From the NCBI GenBank assembly GCA_948567375.1, contig OX419755.1:25622517-25686516 (forward strand): a stretch of DNA of 64,000 nt, given 5' to 3'. The position numbers and the translations under genes were made by a program. Source of the stretch: Lunularia cruciata. Its lineage: Eukaryota; Streptophyta; Marchantiopsida; Lunulariales; Lunulariaceae. Positions 12,096-22,016 of the stretch are shown in pieces; the stretch's first letter is position 1, and each line of letters begins with the position of its first letter. A model generated the notes under the pieces. The model searched no databases and was not told where the DNA came from. It was given only the letters and a program-made list of their open reading frames with translations.

Positions 12096-12650
12096 TGTTG
12101 TGCGTATATACATTGCTACACAACATACATCGCTATCAATATCATACACTATAGAAACACAACTCACACATAAGTCATACATAGACTCTAAAGTGCCACA
12201 ATAATCAGATTGCTTAACACTCTCAACTCAACTCAACTCAGATCAGTACTTGATCTCTCACTCTATAAACTGCCAATAACTGGGCACTGATTACAGTCAA
12301 GCCACACCCACTCAAGCATAGAGAATCTAGGTGACACTCGCCGGCCTCTGTCCACCATAGCCAAGAACTCGAAGGCTCAACATCAAAGAAGTGAGCTCTT
12401 TGGAGCTCACTTCGAAACTATACCCCCTGGACTTGAGCAAGCACTGAAACCCTAATGGTCCCGCTGACGGCACACTTGATGGTGCAAACGGTGCAAAGTG
12501 ACGGTGGGCCCCACCGTGAAGTCAGTACCCCAAACACAAAATCTAACCGTCGGAAAGTAGTCTTTGAGAAACTGCTAGAATAACTCTAACTATTATCACT
12601 GGAACTCCAGAGTCCGAGCATCTAGATGCAGAACTACAAATGGCATGACA
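12096..12650 (-). repeat. MTG 3' LTR region (segments B and A')
   Basis: Segment 12203-12650 matches the 5' LTR at 23993-24443 closely, including the ACTCAACTCAACTCA run and the CTCGCCGGCCTCTGTCCACC block. Segment 12096-12202 (A') is absent from the 5' LTR but is a near copy of 12653-12759 (A) on the other side. The LTR therefore reads A-B-A' here and only B at the 5' end. Confidence 0.8.
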
Positions 12651-12652
12651 GC

Positions 12653-12761
12653 TGTTGTGCGTGTATACATCGCTACACAACATACATCAATGTCAACATC
12701 ATACACTATAGAAACACAACTCACACATAAGTCATACATAGACTCTAAAGTGCCACAATCA
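12653..12761 (-). repeat. MTG LTR segment A, next to the polypurine tract
   Basis: It is a near copy of 12096-12202, with shared landmarks ACATCGCTACACAACATACAT and ATAGACTCTAAAGTGCCACA. Reading leftwards it begins TGATTGTGG directly after the G-run at 12762-12767, as a 3' LTR should. A+B is therefore the likely true LTR of the family. Confidence 0.65.
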
Positions 12762-12771
12762 CCCCCCTAGC
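12762..12771 (-). other. MTG polypurine tract
   Basis: Reading leftwards, CTAGGGGGG directly precedes TGATTGTGG. A purine run touching a TG start is the expected plus-strand priming site upstream of a 3' LTR. Confidence 0.6.
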
Positions 12772-12932
12772 TGGCGGTTAGGTCCCTCTAACTCCAGATA
12801 GCCATCTACTCTAAGTATATGGTATACCCTCTAATGGGCAAAGATCAGGAGGCCGGGTGCTATGGAGCCCCATCGTTAGTCACATGTCTACAATCTATAT
12901 CATATAAAGAATGAACTAGCTATAGGTCAAGT

Positions 12933-13320
12933 ACATCTAGGACATAACCACTGTCCTTGAGGAACCACCGTGAGGGGAGGAGTCATACATGTCATATGCC
13001 ATCCTCTTGAACAGCTATCACACACTAACATAGTAGCAGCTCCACCAGAAGAGCCACATAACATACACCTCAAGCCTGCACGTACAAGTGCCGAGCTTGG
13101 GTCCATAGTACCATCAATGTTTGGGAGGCGGCATGGCGCACAATTGCGCACATGATCCTTCCAAACAACACCATCACGTCCTTCTAACACAAGGACTCCA
13201 GATGGCAAAATCTTGCACACTCTCAAGATAGTGCGGCCTGTAGAAACATCAAGAGTCGTCAGTGCTGTCTGCTGTAGATTTACATAGTCACCTGGATGAA
13301 ATCAACGGATTGAGGGTCTA
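12933..13320 (-). pseudogene. PHD finger and linker at the C-terminus of MTG pol
   Basis: Downstream of integrase, in the same frame, lies a beta-rich linker (DYVNLQQTALTTLDV, VLPSGVLVLEGRDG, KDHVRNCAPC) like the C-terminal domain of gypsy integrases. It is followed by a C4HC3 PHD finger at 13067-12933: C-x2-C (CMLC), C-x2-C (CDSC), H at GWH, C at MTC, then the final C-x2-C (CPRC), with the conserved tryptophan two residues before it (QWLC). All eight ligands are present. PHD fingers typically bind histone H3 tails, so this is the position and probable role of the chromodomain in chromoviruses, namely guiding integration. One stop lies upstream near 13304. The histone specificity cannot be read from sequence. 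Confidence 0.85.
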
Positions 13321-13479
13321 TAACCTCCTCCTCGAATGGTAGCATAGCGTAAAGTATCTCTATGCTGAGCAATCGCCAAGTTCTCAAAGGCCATCGGCAT
13401 CACTCTCCGGAAGATCTCTGCCCGCTGAGAACATGCGCTCATCCATACATCGGGGTCATCCAAGTCCAAAACTACAGTA

Positions 13480-14300
13480 GCATCTCAACAAATGGCTATA
13501 GGTAAATCTGGATCTCGTCCATAGAGTAGAAAGTATGGAGAGAAGGATGCTAAGGAGGCTTGCCGGCTGAACCGATAGCCCATGGCCAACCAAGGTAATT
13601 GGAGATCCCAATCTCCCAAGTGGCCTCTCTGCAAACCATACTTTCGCAATCCTCTCTTCACTGTCTGAACCACTCTCTCTGCTAAGCCATCTACCTCAAG
13701 GTGATCTCGGGATGTAGTACAATGATCAATCAAAGCCTTGTCACACAAGACCTGAAACTCCCCCAAGAACTCTGTACCCTGATCAGCTGGTGCACGAAAA
13801 TGACTAAGAACTTGATCCAGGAACGAGTAAGTTGTCCCTTCACTAGACTTGTCAAGAAGTGCCACCAACTCAATCTACTTGGAGAAGTGCTCCACCATCA
13901 CCAAAGCATACCGATGATGTCTCACAGTCAGCGGTAAAGGTCCGGCAAAGTCCAAACTCCAACAGTAACCCAATCCCATGATAGGTAATGGGTGTAATTG
14001 TGGCGTAGGAGCATTGAATGATGCTCTAAATCGGTCACAAACCACACATCTGGCAACAAACTGCTATACCTTGGTCTGCATACCGCACCACCAATAATGA
14101 CTCTAGAGTAAGCTATATGTACGCTTGACTCCAAAATGTCCTAGCTCCTCATGAGCATGATGGACCAATTGTGGTCTCTGTGATGGAAGTGGTACTACTC
14201 GTACTCTACCATCCTCCCATACACGCAAAAGGTGTCTACCCTCCAATCTGAACCATCTGGCTCGCTGAAGAACATGGTCTCTCTCCTTGGCCCCAACTAT
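13480..14300 (-). pseudogene. Integrase of MTG
   Basis: The N-terminal HHCC zinc domain (14170-14040) shows HHAHEELGH, YWWCGM and CVVC. The catalytic core contains DFAGPLP (about 13950), ADQGTEFLGEF (about 13785) and DGLAERVVQTVKRGL (about 13680), giving the D, D and E residues, then YGRDPDLPIA at the end of the core. Stops at 14103 and near 13876 break the frame, and the central D is preceded by a short deletion relative to usual integrases. It would integrate element cDNA in the nucleus. The PHD finger follows in frame. Confidence 0.85.
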
Positions 14301-14549
14301 GCCACCCACAACACCAATGCAAAGATAGTCCATGACTAAGACATCATCATGAATGTCTCGCTGAACTGTACAAATATCTTCACTCTTTGGATCTGTGACC
14401 TCAATAACTCCTCCTGTATGCGCTGAGAGAGATACCACCAAAGCCTCTACAAATATACATAGAAAGGCCGATGCATGCCAACCTGGCACCATCTCCTCAT
14501 CTGTCTCACCATGCCAACGTGTTCTGATCTGATCCTACTGGCTGGGACA

Positions 14550-15143
14550 TGGGTTTCTACTCAACCCATCTGCATCACGGTTCACCACTCCAAGTTTGTG
14601 AACAACCGTGAAATCATACTCTTGTAAAATCAGAGCCCATCGTGCAAGCTTCCCTGAAAGCTTGTCGGACTCCATCAACCACTTCAGCGGCTGATGATCA
14701 GTGATGAGAGTGAAGGGGTTACCAAATAGGTAACATCAGAAATGTGCTACTGCCCAAACTGCTGCCAAGCACTCTCCCTCATATGAACTATACTTTACCT
14801 CCGCTGAATTGTTGGAGCGACTAGCATAGGCCACCACAAACTCCTTCTCCTCATCATCATGTTGGGTGAGCACCGCTCCAAGCCCCAACATACTCCAATC
14901 AGTGTGAACCTGAAATGGTCGTCCCCTGATTGGTCTCCTCAAAATAGGAGCAGATGTCAACCTCTCCTTGAGCTCTACAAAAGCTCTCTCCTGCTCATCT
15001 CCCCAACACCACTCCTGTGTAAGCTTGGTCAGCATTTTCAAGGCCTTGGCAATGGCATAGCGGCGATAGAAGTTTGCCAACCCAAGGAATGCTCGCACTC
15101 TGCTCACATCCGTAGGCTGAGGAATATATGTAATAGCCTCCAC
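14550..15143 (-). pseudogene. RNase H of MTG
   Basis: The frame opens after RT with RVRAFLGLANFYRRY (connection domain) and reaches the RNase H catalytic residues: D in HTDWSMLGLGAVL, E in SSYEGECLAAVWA and D in ITDHQPLKWL. It ends with RDADGLSRNP. A stop at 14736 and one near 14540 interrupt it. It would degrade the RNA strand of the RNA/DNA hybrid. Confidence 0.85.
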
Positions 15144-15169
15144 CTTGGTCTGCTAACACCAAGTCCTCC

Positions 15170-15910
15170 GGGGTAGATAGTGTGACCCAAATACTCAACC
15201 TGCTCATGGAAGAACCTACACTTCCCAGGATGTAATTTGAGTCCATGAGATCTCAACCTCTCAAACACCTCCAACAATTGTCTCTCATGCTGCTCCACAG
15301 TAGTACTATAAACCAAAATGTCATCAATATAGCACCAAGCAAAATCCAATCCAGCTAGGATCCTATCTATGACCCTTTGGAACTCAGCAGGAGCATTCTT
15401 CAACCCAAATGGTAAGAACCTCCACTGATATAACACATCCTTGCCGTGAGGATCAATAGCCCAAAATGTTGTCTTGGACTTATTCTCCTCCTTGATCGGC
15501 AACTGATGATATCCCGCTCAAAGATCCAAAGTACTGAAGACCTTTGCATGCCCAATTGCATCAAAAATCTCCTCCGGTGTAGGCATCGCATACCAATCAG
15601 CCCTGGTCTGTTGGTTGATAGGACGGTAATCTCCACACATCCGCCTATCTGTATAGTTTCCATGCATATCCTTCTTGGCTGGCATCACTGTTGTTGATGC
15701 ATACTCTCCATGTGAAATCTCCACCAAACCAGCCTCAAAAAGGTCACTACTCCGGCTCTGAATCAATGTCCTCTCCATATCACTATATCGATAAGGACGT
15801 CGGAAAATTGGTGTATCGCTAGTCAGCTCAATCTGTATACCAGGTCCCTTCAGAGCACCAAAATCCTTCATATTGAAGGCAAAACAACTCGTGTGACTCC
15901 TCAAGAACCT
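15170..15910 (-). pseudogene. Reverse transcriptase of MTG
   Basis: RT motifs are in order: FRRPYRYSDME, GLVEISHGEYAS, DYRPINQQT, FSTLDL, AGYHQLPIKEENKSKTTF, FLPFGLKNAPAEFQRV and the YIDD box (15331-15320, WCYIDDILVYS). It ends with YLGHTI. A single TGA (15518) lies between LDL and AGYHQ, where the family normally has a basic residue, so it is probably a C-to-T change in CGA. A frameshift at about 15170 leads into RNase H. Catalytic aspartates are intact. Confidence 0.9.
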
Positions 15911-16012
15911 CCAAACCCTCCGTCTTTCCTCTCCAATAAGCTTGGGTCCAAGATTTGGCTCCCAAGTATCCTTTGTAATTATAGTAGGAGTGGAAGACGT
16001 ACTGACTGACTG

Positions 16013-16340
16013 CTACATTGGGCCCTTGGGAGCAATAATGTCATGCTCCCGACCACTAGAGGTCCCAACTTCTGTGTGAAAAACTCCCTCCGCTTTGGCT
16101 GCAAGCTCCACACGTCCTCTGGCTGCATCCCATGTGGACCAAGGGTGTAATCCAAGTAGCTCACGCTCACCTAGATGGACTCCAAGTAGACCACTCTCCC
16201 TAGTAGCTACTGGATGTGTCCCAAGAATACCATGTCCACTCAGTCCATTGCCCCCAGCATGTGCCTGAATCGTCTCGATAGGCATAGGGCTCACAAGTGT
16301 CCAAGTGGTGATGCCTATCAAGCGCACCCTACACTGCTCT
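16013..16340 (-). pseudogene. Linker between methyltransferase and RT in MTG pol
   Basis: The frame continues from motif X without a recognisable domain. It is rich in glycine, histidine and leucine (GVHLGERELLGLHPW and similar) and ends at a TAG at 16013. Beyond the stop it continues in the same frame into the segment preceding RT (GPKLIGEERRRVW). No function is assigned. Confidence 0.55.
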
Positions 16341-17230
16341 GCCAAGCCAAGGCTCACAATCCAGGTCAAACAGTTCAAGTCCATAGCCTGACCTAACACC
16401 TGACGCCTGGATGCCTCTGACACTATTGGAATAGTGGTAATACCGGTGCAAAAACCCATCGCCCGCTCTCTCTCATCAGCGTTGGGCTCCACCAACTGCT
16501 GTAAATGTGAGTCCCAAACAAGTCCAGGTCCTCCCTCTCAAAAAGCATGAGAGCCTGGGAAACTCATGAGTGTGGGAAATGCAACTCTAGGCTATCTAAC
16601 TAGGTTCACCACTGCCATAGGTGACCTATCAGCCACTACCACTGTCTGAGACTGACGCCCAACATCCAAGATATCATCAACAAGAATGTGGTCTAGTCGC
16701 TGAATCCCATCATAAGCGCGCTGTAGAACCTCTCTGGGTAAGAGGTTCATCCACCAAAGATGAAGACGATGAGCCCGTGATCCCACTCTAGTTGCATCTA
16801 ACAATACAGCAGCTCCCATCCAAGAATGGACCTGATGTGTACTCGCCACCACTCTAGTGCGAGAATCACCCATCAAAGGAACGTTCTCCAAAAGGTAAGC
16901 TAGAGAAACGGACTGATGAACCTTGAGATGTCGTAATGTCCGTAACATCTCCCAAAACACACCAGAACAAGGATCTTGAAGACCCAATCCTCTACCAACA
17001 TGTGTATGTCCCTGACATGGCCATCCAGAAATCACCAAGTGAATAGGCCCATGTCTAGAGGGGGGTCATGCACCCCCAATAAGGAAATGTCTCCTGGAAA
17101 GGCCTTCTGGTAACCTCTAACTGTTGACATCAATAATAACTCCGAATACCGATAGGCCAAGTGTGCCACATGATGTAGAGAGACTCACTTAGTAGTCTCA
17201 TCTCTCTCTACATGTAAGTACCTCTGTACT
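16340..17230 (-). pseudogene. C5 DNA methyltransferase of MTG, motifs IV to X
   Basis: Reading leftwards from the insertion point, a segment with VAHLAYRYSELLLMS continues from motif I. A frameshift follows near 17045. Then comes motif IV (ISGWPCQGHTHVG, catalytic Cys at 17017-17015), GVFWEMLR, motif VI (LLENV, 16891-16880), motif VIII (VGSRAHRLHLWWMNLLP, about 16785-16735), motif IX-like ERERAMGF (about 16470-16450) and motif X (RRQVLGQAMDLNCLTW, 16408-16361). These are the signatures of DNA (cytosine-5) methyltransferases, in canonical order and not the rearranged order of plant DRM. Stops at 16592, near 16541 and at 16013 interrupt it. It lies between protease and RT in the same polyprotein. 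Expected role: methylating cytosines in element or host DNA. Confidence 0.88.
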
Positions 17231-17776
17231 TGTGGTGCTCACATTTTTTTCTCAAAATAAAGAAGAAGAAGTTTACAAAGAAGTCAAATTGCACTTGTAT
17301 GGCTGAAGAAGGCAAAGAAAAGAGTCTTCGGGATGAAACCTGAAGTAAAGTGACTTTGGGTCATAAGGTGAAGTACTCAAAAATGTCCTGTCAGCATACA
17401 ACCCAAAGTAAATTGTCTTTGGATCAGGGGGAGCTCAACCCGAGGTGAAGACAGTCTAACAACCTTTTGTCGGGGCAAGAAATTCAAGAAGGGGTTGTTT
17501 TAAAACTGGCGGCCCATATGCGCAAAGGTTGATTGATAGTGACAAGTGCATGCCGGAGGTGTGATTTCTTGGTAGAAACTCAAAGCGACAAAAGATGAAG
17601 GAGCGCAACTCTATAAAAATCGGAACTGCAACGACAAAATGTTGAGTAATTTTCCTTTGCCACTGAGAAGCCGTCTTGCAGGTGATCATGGAAAGGGAAA
17701 TAGAGTTGGACTCGTGTTAGTGCACAAGGGCAAAGTCGTGAGAGTGAAATCGAGAGAAAGTGAGAAAGTAGAAGAG

Positions 17777-19950
17777 ATGGGAGGAGGGAAGAAAAACTCC
17801 AAATTTGCAGTGAGAAATCATGCAATTTGGAGATTAGATGTGATAGCAAGGATTGAAGTCTTGAGCCAACTTCGGATCACTTTTCTGGCATGGAACTGGA
17901 ACGTAAGTTTTCTAGGATTCATGACAAAAATCATTGAGAGTAAGTGTCTTGATGGACCCGAGGAAGAAGGGAAGAGAGGAAATCCAGCTCGATGGACAAA
18001 GTCAGATTGGAGACTTGTACTCAGGAAGGAGGCAGGCTCAGAGCAGGGAGCCATGTTCTTGGGGAAAGGAGAGATAGCCCAAGAGACTCAGGAGGTGAGA
18101 GATGTCTTCTCGTTGAAAAGAACAAAGAATGGGTACAAAGTTGAGAGTTACAAGGATCCAATGAGGAGAGGGATCGTGAGTGCTCTCATGGCGATCTTGA
18201 AGCCGGAGAGAACGACTTATGTGATGAAACACCCAACGGTGTTCTTCCATAAGTTGTTTGTAGGAGAACAAATCAATTGGGCGAGGTGTTTTCACGGGAG
18301 AACAAGGCAGATGGTGTTAAATTTGCGGGATAAGTTGCCTCCACACTACATTGTGCCGTTTGCAGCACACTTCTACCTTGGGCTAAATTTGCTGAACTCG
18401 GCGGAGCAGACTCGGATGTTGTTGCATTTCCATCCGAATGTGCAAAAGGAGGTTGATGTCGAGGAGCAGCAATACATTCTCCAAATCCAGAGCACGGACG
18501 ACTACTAGAAGACAGGGAAGAATGTGGAGGTCGTAGTGAGTACCCCGACAAAGAAGAGGAGTCGACAAGGAGAAGCCGAAGAAAGCAAGAAACCTCGGAA
18601 GGTGCAGAGAAGTAACCCGAGGCGAGGAATAGTGGTAATTGAGTCAGAAGATGAAGACTCAAAAGGCAAGGCCGAGCTCAAAACGGAGGACTCGGATCAT
18701 GAAGAGGAACCTGAGCTGACGAGCAGTGAGGCATCGATTCCGATACAAAGACTCTAGAGAAGAAGGCGAGTATCGGGAGAACACGAAGTGAGAAGAGAGA
18801 ACACTCCGCAGGAGGAAGTAGTTGCCAGTGATGGAGTGGAGTACCTGCGAGAGATAGTGTGCCCCTTGTTGGTGAAGTTGGAGTACAAGAAGAAGGAGAT
18901 GCAGTTGACTTGTCCAGGAGTGATTTGCAGGTCTTATCAAGATTAGAAGATGAGAACTCGGAGTTGAAGAGAGGTATAACCCGAGGTGAGGAGGAGAGAG
19001 AAGTACTGCGAGCAGAGGCAGTAGAGAGAAGTCAGGTAATTGAAGACCTGAAGAGGGAAGTAAGCTATTGAGAGGATCTTGTGAGGAAGAGTGACACAGC
19101 AAGGGAAAGACATGTAGCTGAATATGAAATCTTGAAGCAGCAGTTTGCTGATTCAAGAGTAGAACTTATCCATGCTATGGCAAGGGTAGCAGCGAAAGAT
19201 CAAGAACTCGATAGAGTGATGGAGAGTATGGAGGAGAAGAAGCAACTCTGGCAAAGAGAGTTGGCTACAAGGTATAGAGAAGAAGACCGATTGCAAGAAT
19301 TACTTTGTAATCAGGAGGAGAAAGTAGTTCAGAAGGAGAAGGAGATGGTGAAGGCCAAATTCAAGGAAGAATTAGCAATGTACAGAGAGGAATAGCTTGT
19401 AGATCGGGAACAAGAAAGGAAGACACAATTGGAGCCGATAAAAGAAATTGTCCTCCAGATGAATGCAATGTTAAGTACAAAAGCCAATGTTCGAATTGAA
19501 GAAGCACGCTTGCACGAGTTAAAGTTGTTGGTGCAGGAGACGAGGCGAAGACAAGCAAAAGACACCAAGATGAACGCCTTGCTGATCAAATTGAGAACTC
19601 GTGTACATAGGAAGATATTAGAGGTAGAGGATAACATTTCAATTAGATTAGACTTAGTGAAAATAGAGCTAGAAAAACTTCGGAAAGGTGTTGAAGCAAA
19701 ACCCGAAGTAGATAACATAGGAGTCCAAATGTCTTTGGAGTTACCATCAGAGACATTAGAGAAGAGTGGGTCGGGAGATAAGGACTTAGATAGATTACCC
19801 ATTAGTGATATTTCAGGTCAAGAAAGAGAATTGCTAGATCTGGTAGAAGAAGTAGAAGATCTGAAACCCGAGGAAAAAGTGATAGGAAGTAAATTTACTT
19901 TGGGTTCGGGTTTGAAAGCCAAAGAAGAAGTAGACATCGGATCAGATTAG
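17777..19950 (+). pseudogene. U3-encoded N-domain plus coiled-coil ORF of GLR-E (best preserved copy)
   Basis: From the ATG at 17777 (MGGGKKNSKF; the frame is open from 17639), an unbroken ~240-codon N-terminal domain runs to 18508. It includes RITFLAWNWN, RGNPARWTKSDW, PERTTYVMKHPTVFFHKLF, INWARCFHGR and PPHYIVPFAAHFYLGLNLL. After a TAG at 18506 comes a basic/acidic linker (18524-18757), and after a frameshift near 18930 a long coiled coil (18950-19660). The C-terminal acidic region ends at 19950 (KEEVDIGSD). The total is about 725 codons with a handful of breaks. I recognise no known enzyme. The even spacing of charged heptads suggests a self-associating structural or nucleic-acid-related protein. 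Equivalent frames occur in GLR-B, C, D and H and in both LTRs of GLR-A. Confidence 0.75.
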
Positions 19951-20065
19951 TAACAATTTTGAGATTTGAAGAGGCAGATATGAAGCGGTGCATTGTCATT
20001 TTGGATCTGCAAGTTAGAACAGTTGTTGTAGAACGGTATAGTTGTTAGAACTGTCGATTGCTTCA

Positions 20066-20074
20066 CTATTTAAG
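20066..20074 (+). promoter_or_regulatory. TATA-like box of GLR-E LTR
   Basis: CTATTTAAG lies 116 bp after the ORF end and about 670 bp before the LTR end. The surrounding sequence (GCTTCACTATTTAAGAGTGG) is conserved at 33971 and 45520 and in complement at 46258. It defines U3 as the ORF-bearing part. Confidence 0.5.
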
Positions 20075-20743
20075 AGTGGCATTTGCATGAAATTGTTGTT
20101 CAGTGCTCATTATTTCTGAGAATAGATAAAGCAAAGTGATGTGAAGCAGTGCTTGTCGTTTGAGCTTGATTCCGAGTATCAACTTTGTGTTTATGTTTGT
20201 GAATGTGTGGAGAAATTCAAAGTGCAAGTCAGAGTGTTTGTTGGATGTTGGATTCTACAGCCTTGATCTTCATTCTGTGTGTTTGATCCTGAGTGAAGTG
20301 CAATCAAAGCAATGCCTTGACAGATCTGAGAGGAATTGTAGTGTTGGTAGTATTTTGCATTTGTGAGTGCAGTGCAAAGTTGATGTGAAGCAATTTAGAT
20401 CGAGGAAGTTGTGCCTTCAATGGAGGGGTAGAACACAATTCTAAGGCGAAGTCGTTTTGCAGTGAAGTGCCATTTTTGGGAGAGCCTAAATCATCACAAT
20501 CAAGATTGTTTGGAAATAATTGATGGATTTGTGATTATGAAGTGTTAATTTGTGACAAGATTGCAAGTCAGTGCTTGTTACTCTCTTCTGGGTGTGATTT
20601 CTACCTGAGAGATTAAAGACGCAACCAAGAAGAACTAAAATTGTTACTTTGCTTTGTATTTGACCAATTCTGACTTGTATCTCTGCGGGAACAAACTTTA
20701 CTTACCCGATTACGGCAAAAGTGATATTTGCCGGGTTGTCACA

Positions 20744-20830
20744 GTACTCGTATACCCACTTGTAACACCGCAGCTAGTCTGGTGCTGATCCCACCAAACA
20801 ACTCCAATAGGCATATCCCCTCTATTGGAT
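20744..20830 (-). pseudogene. C5 DNA methyltransferase of MTG, motif I
   Basis: The C-terminal end of the protease-containing frame reads GICLLELFGGISTRLAAVL (about 20820-20760), matching the S-adenosylmethionine-binding motif I of C5 methyltransferases (the LFxGxG type). The frame is cut after GIRV by the GLR-E insertion, whose LTR end supplies a TGA. Removing the insertion in thought, the next codons at 17230 continue colinearly toward motif IV. Confidence 0.85.
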
Positions 20831-22016
20831 ACTGCCAAGCAATGAGTGTGGTATCCAGAGGTGTCAAAGCAATTGCTTCTGGAGGCTCATCCTCACACTC
20901 ATCTCCTGATGGTACAAAGGCTCCACTCCAAGCCTGTTGCACCAATTGATCTGCATGATGTTGCAATGCCTCCTCTGAACTCCACAATGGAACATCCAAG
21001 GTGGATGGAACAATCCCACTCGTACTCCAAAGCCGAGTGATCTCCTCTGGTACTAGAGTATCATCTACATGGGTGTTCCCCTCCAACAAGTCAACAGGCC
21101 AAGTAACTGCACCACTGAAAGCTAAAACTGATGCTGCCATGGTCCCAGACTGTAGTGAGCCAAGACTACCACTACCAAAGCGTACTGGTAGGCGACATAC
21201 CCGTCCCTCACCAGACTGCCAACCAGGTCTATAAGAGACGGTCTCCTCCCAATAGTCAATGCTGAAACCCATGGGGTATAACATTGCTCCCCCAACTAGC
21301 ACATCATATGACTCATCTATCGTTGCAATAGCCTGAGCTCTCACCACCGAGCTATCAGTCGGATGACCAGGCTGAACCTGGACAACAAGCTCCCCACGTG
21401 TGATGTACTGTGTCGAACCACCACTTAGAGATGTCTGGATCTGAAATGGACACCTCTCCACATCGGTCTTCTGTAACTCCAGACCGACAACTGCAGCCTT
21501 CCCCAACATAAGGGGCTGCGCACCAGAGTCTAACAAGACTCTTTGTGGTGTATAGACCTTCCCTGAAGGTCCCACCAAACAAAAAATCCCCCTCTAGTTA
21601 TCCAATAGGACAACACCAGGTGTAAACCGCGCTCTCTCAAAGGCCGGTCTAGTTGGCAACTCCTCCAATCTAACCGCTGCTGCCTGCCATAAACCACTGG
21701 TCGCTGAACGGATCCCATGCTCCTCAACCAAGTCAGCTCCACTACCAACCACCTCTGCTCTAGTAGTAGGAACTGCACCATCCCTACTCTCACACAACGT
21801 GGCAGCCAACCGGAATACTGGGGTTGGGTTAACTCCCAATGTAAACATGTCACTGGCTAAAAACAAAGGATGCCGCATAATCAGCTGAGCCGCCCCCAAC
21901 ATCATGCTAGACTCAGTCTGTGTAGTAGCAGGTGGCTGACTAGCAGGTAGTCCATCATGTACTCCATCACCACCTACCACACTTGCACTGGGACGTCTAG
22001 GAACCATGGATGTCAT
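20830..22016 (-). pseudogene. Aspartic protease (retropepsin) region of MTG
   Basis: Frame 22016-21594 is a low-complexity gag-protease linker containing LMIRHPLFLASDMFTLG-like sequence. A TAG follows, then the protease at 21578-20830, with the active site VLLDSGAQPLML (catalytic Asp at 21530) and YDVLVGGAMLYPMGFSIDYW as the C-terminal hydrophobic/flap-partner region. Residues after it (VPEEITRLW, SGDECEDEPPE) form a linker to the methyltransferase. It is one frame with the methyltransferase, so the two would be released from the same polyprotein. Confidence 0.8.

Larger units (their letters stand above)
17231..20743 (+). mobile_element. GLR-E: solo giant LTR inserted in the MTG methyltransferase
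   Basis: The 3513-bp unit starts TGTGGTGCTCACATTTTT and ends GGGTTGTCACA. It is flanked by a perfect GTACT duplication (17226-17230, 20744-20748). It contains one U3 ORF, a TATA-like box and an R/U5 tail, but no internal region, so it is a solo LTR left by LTR-LTR recombination. It is CpG-rich compared with the older copies and is therefore probably among the youngest. It separates methyltransferase motif I (about 20800) from motif IV (about 17015). Confidence 0.9.

Noticed and set aside
16340-17038. Captured plant DRM-type methyltransferase
   Set aside because: Motifs run I, IV, VI, VIII, IX, X along the coding strand. DRM proteins have the rearranged order, so a simple DRM capture does not fit.
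18273-19156. Minus-strand serine/leucine-rich ORFs as secreted proteins
   Set aside because: They are complements of the lysine/glutamate-rich coiled-coil frame, which yields leucine/serine/phenylalanine-rich antisense ORFs everywhere in this window.
17777-19950. Host coiled-coil gene (myosin-like or kinesin-like)
   Set aside because: The frame recurs in at least seven LTR copies at fixed distance from LTR ends. It is part of the element.
17231-20743. A DNA transposon or TRIM-like element without terminal repeats but with a 5-bp duplication
   Set aside because: The same unit is followed by a primer-binding site and gag at 6138 and 11458 and preceded by a polypurine tract at 34835, so it is a complete LTR and the isolated copies are solo LTRs.
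12933-20830. Bacterial contamination as the source of the methyltransferase
   Set aside because: It lies within one continuous gypsy polyprotein, flanked by protease and RT, inside nested plant LTRs, and is interrupted by a plant-type solo LTR with a target-site duplication.
20739-21582. Plus-strand ORFs across 20728-22248 as genes
   Set aside because: They are antisense shadows of the MTG gag-protease frame, rich in proline, serine and threonine with no domain.
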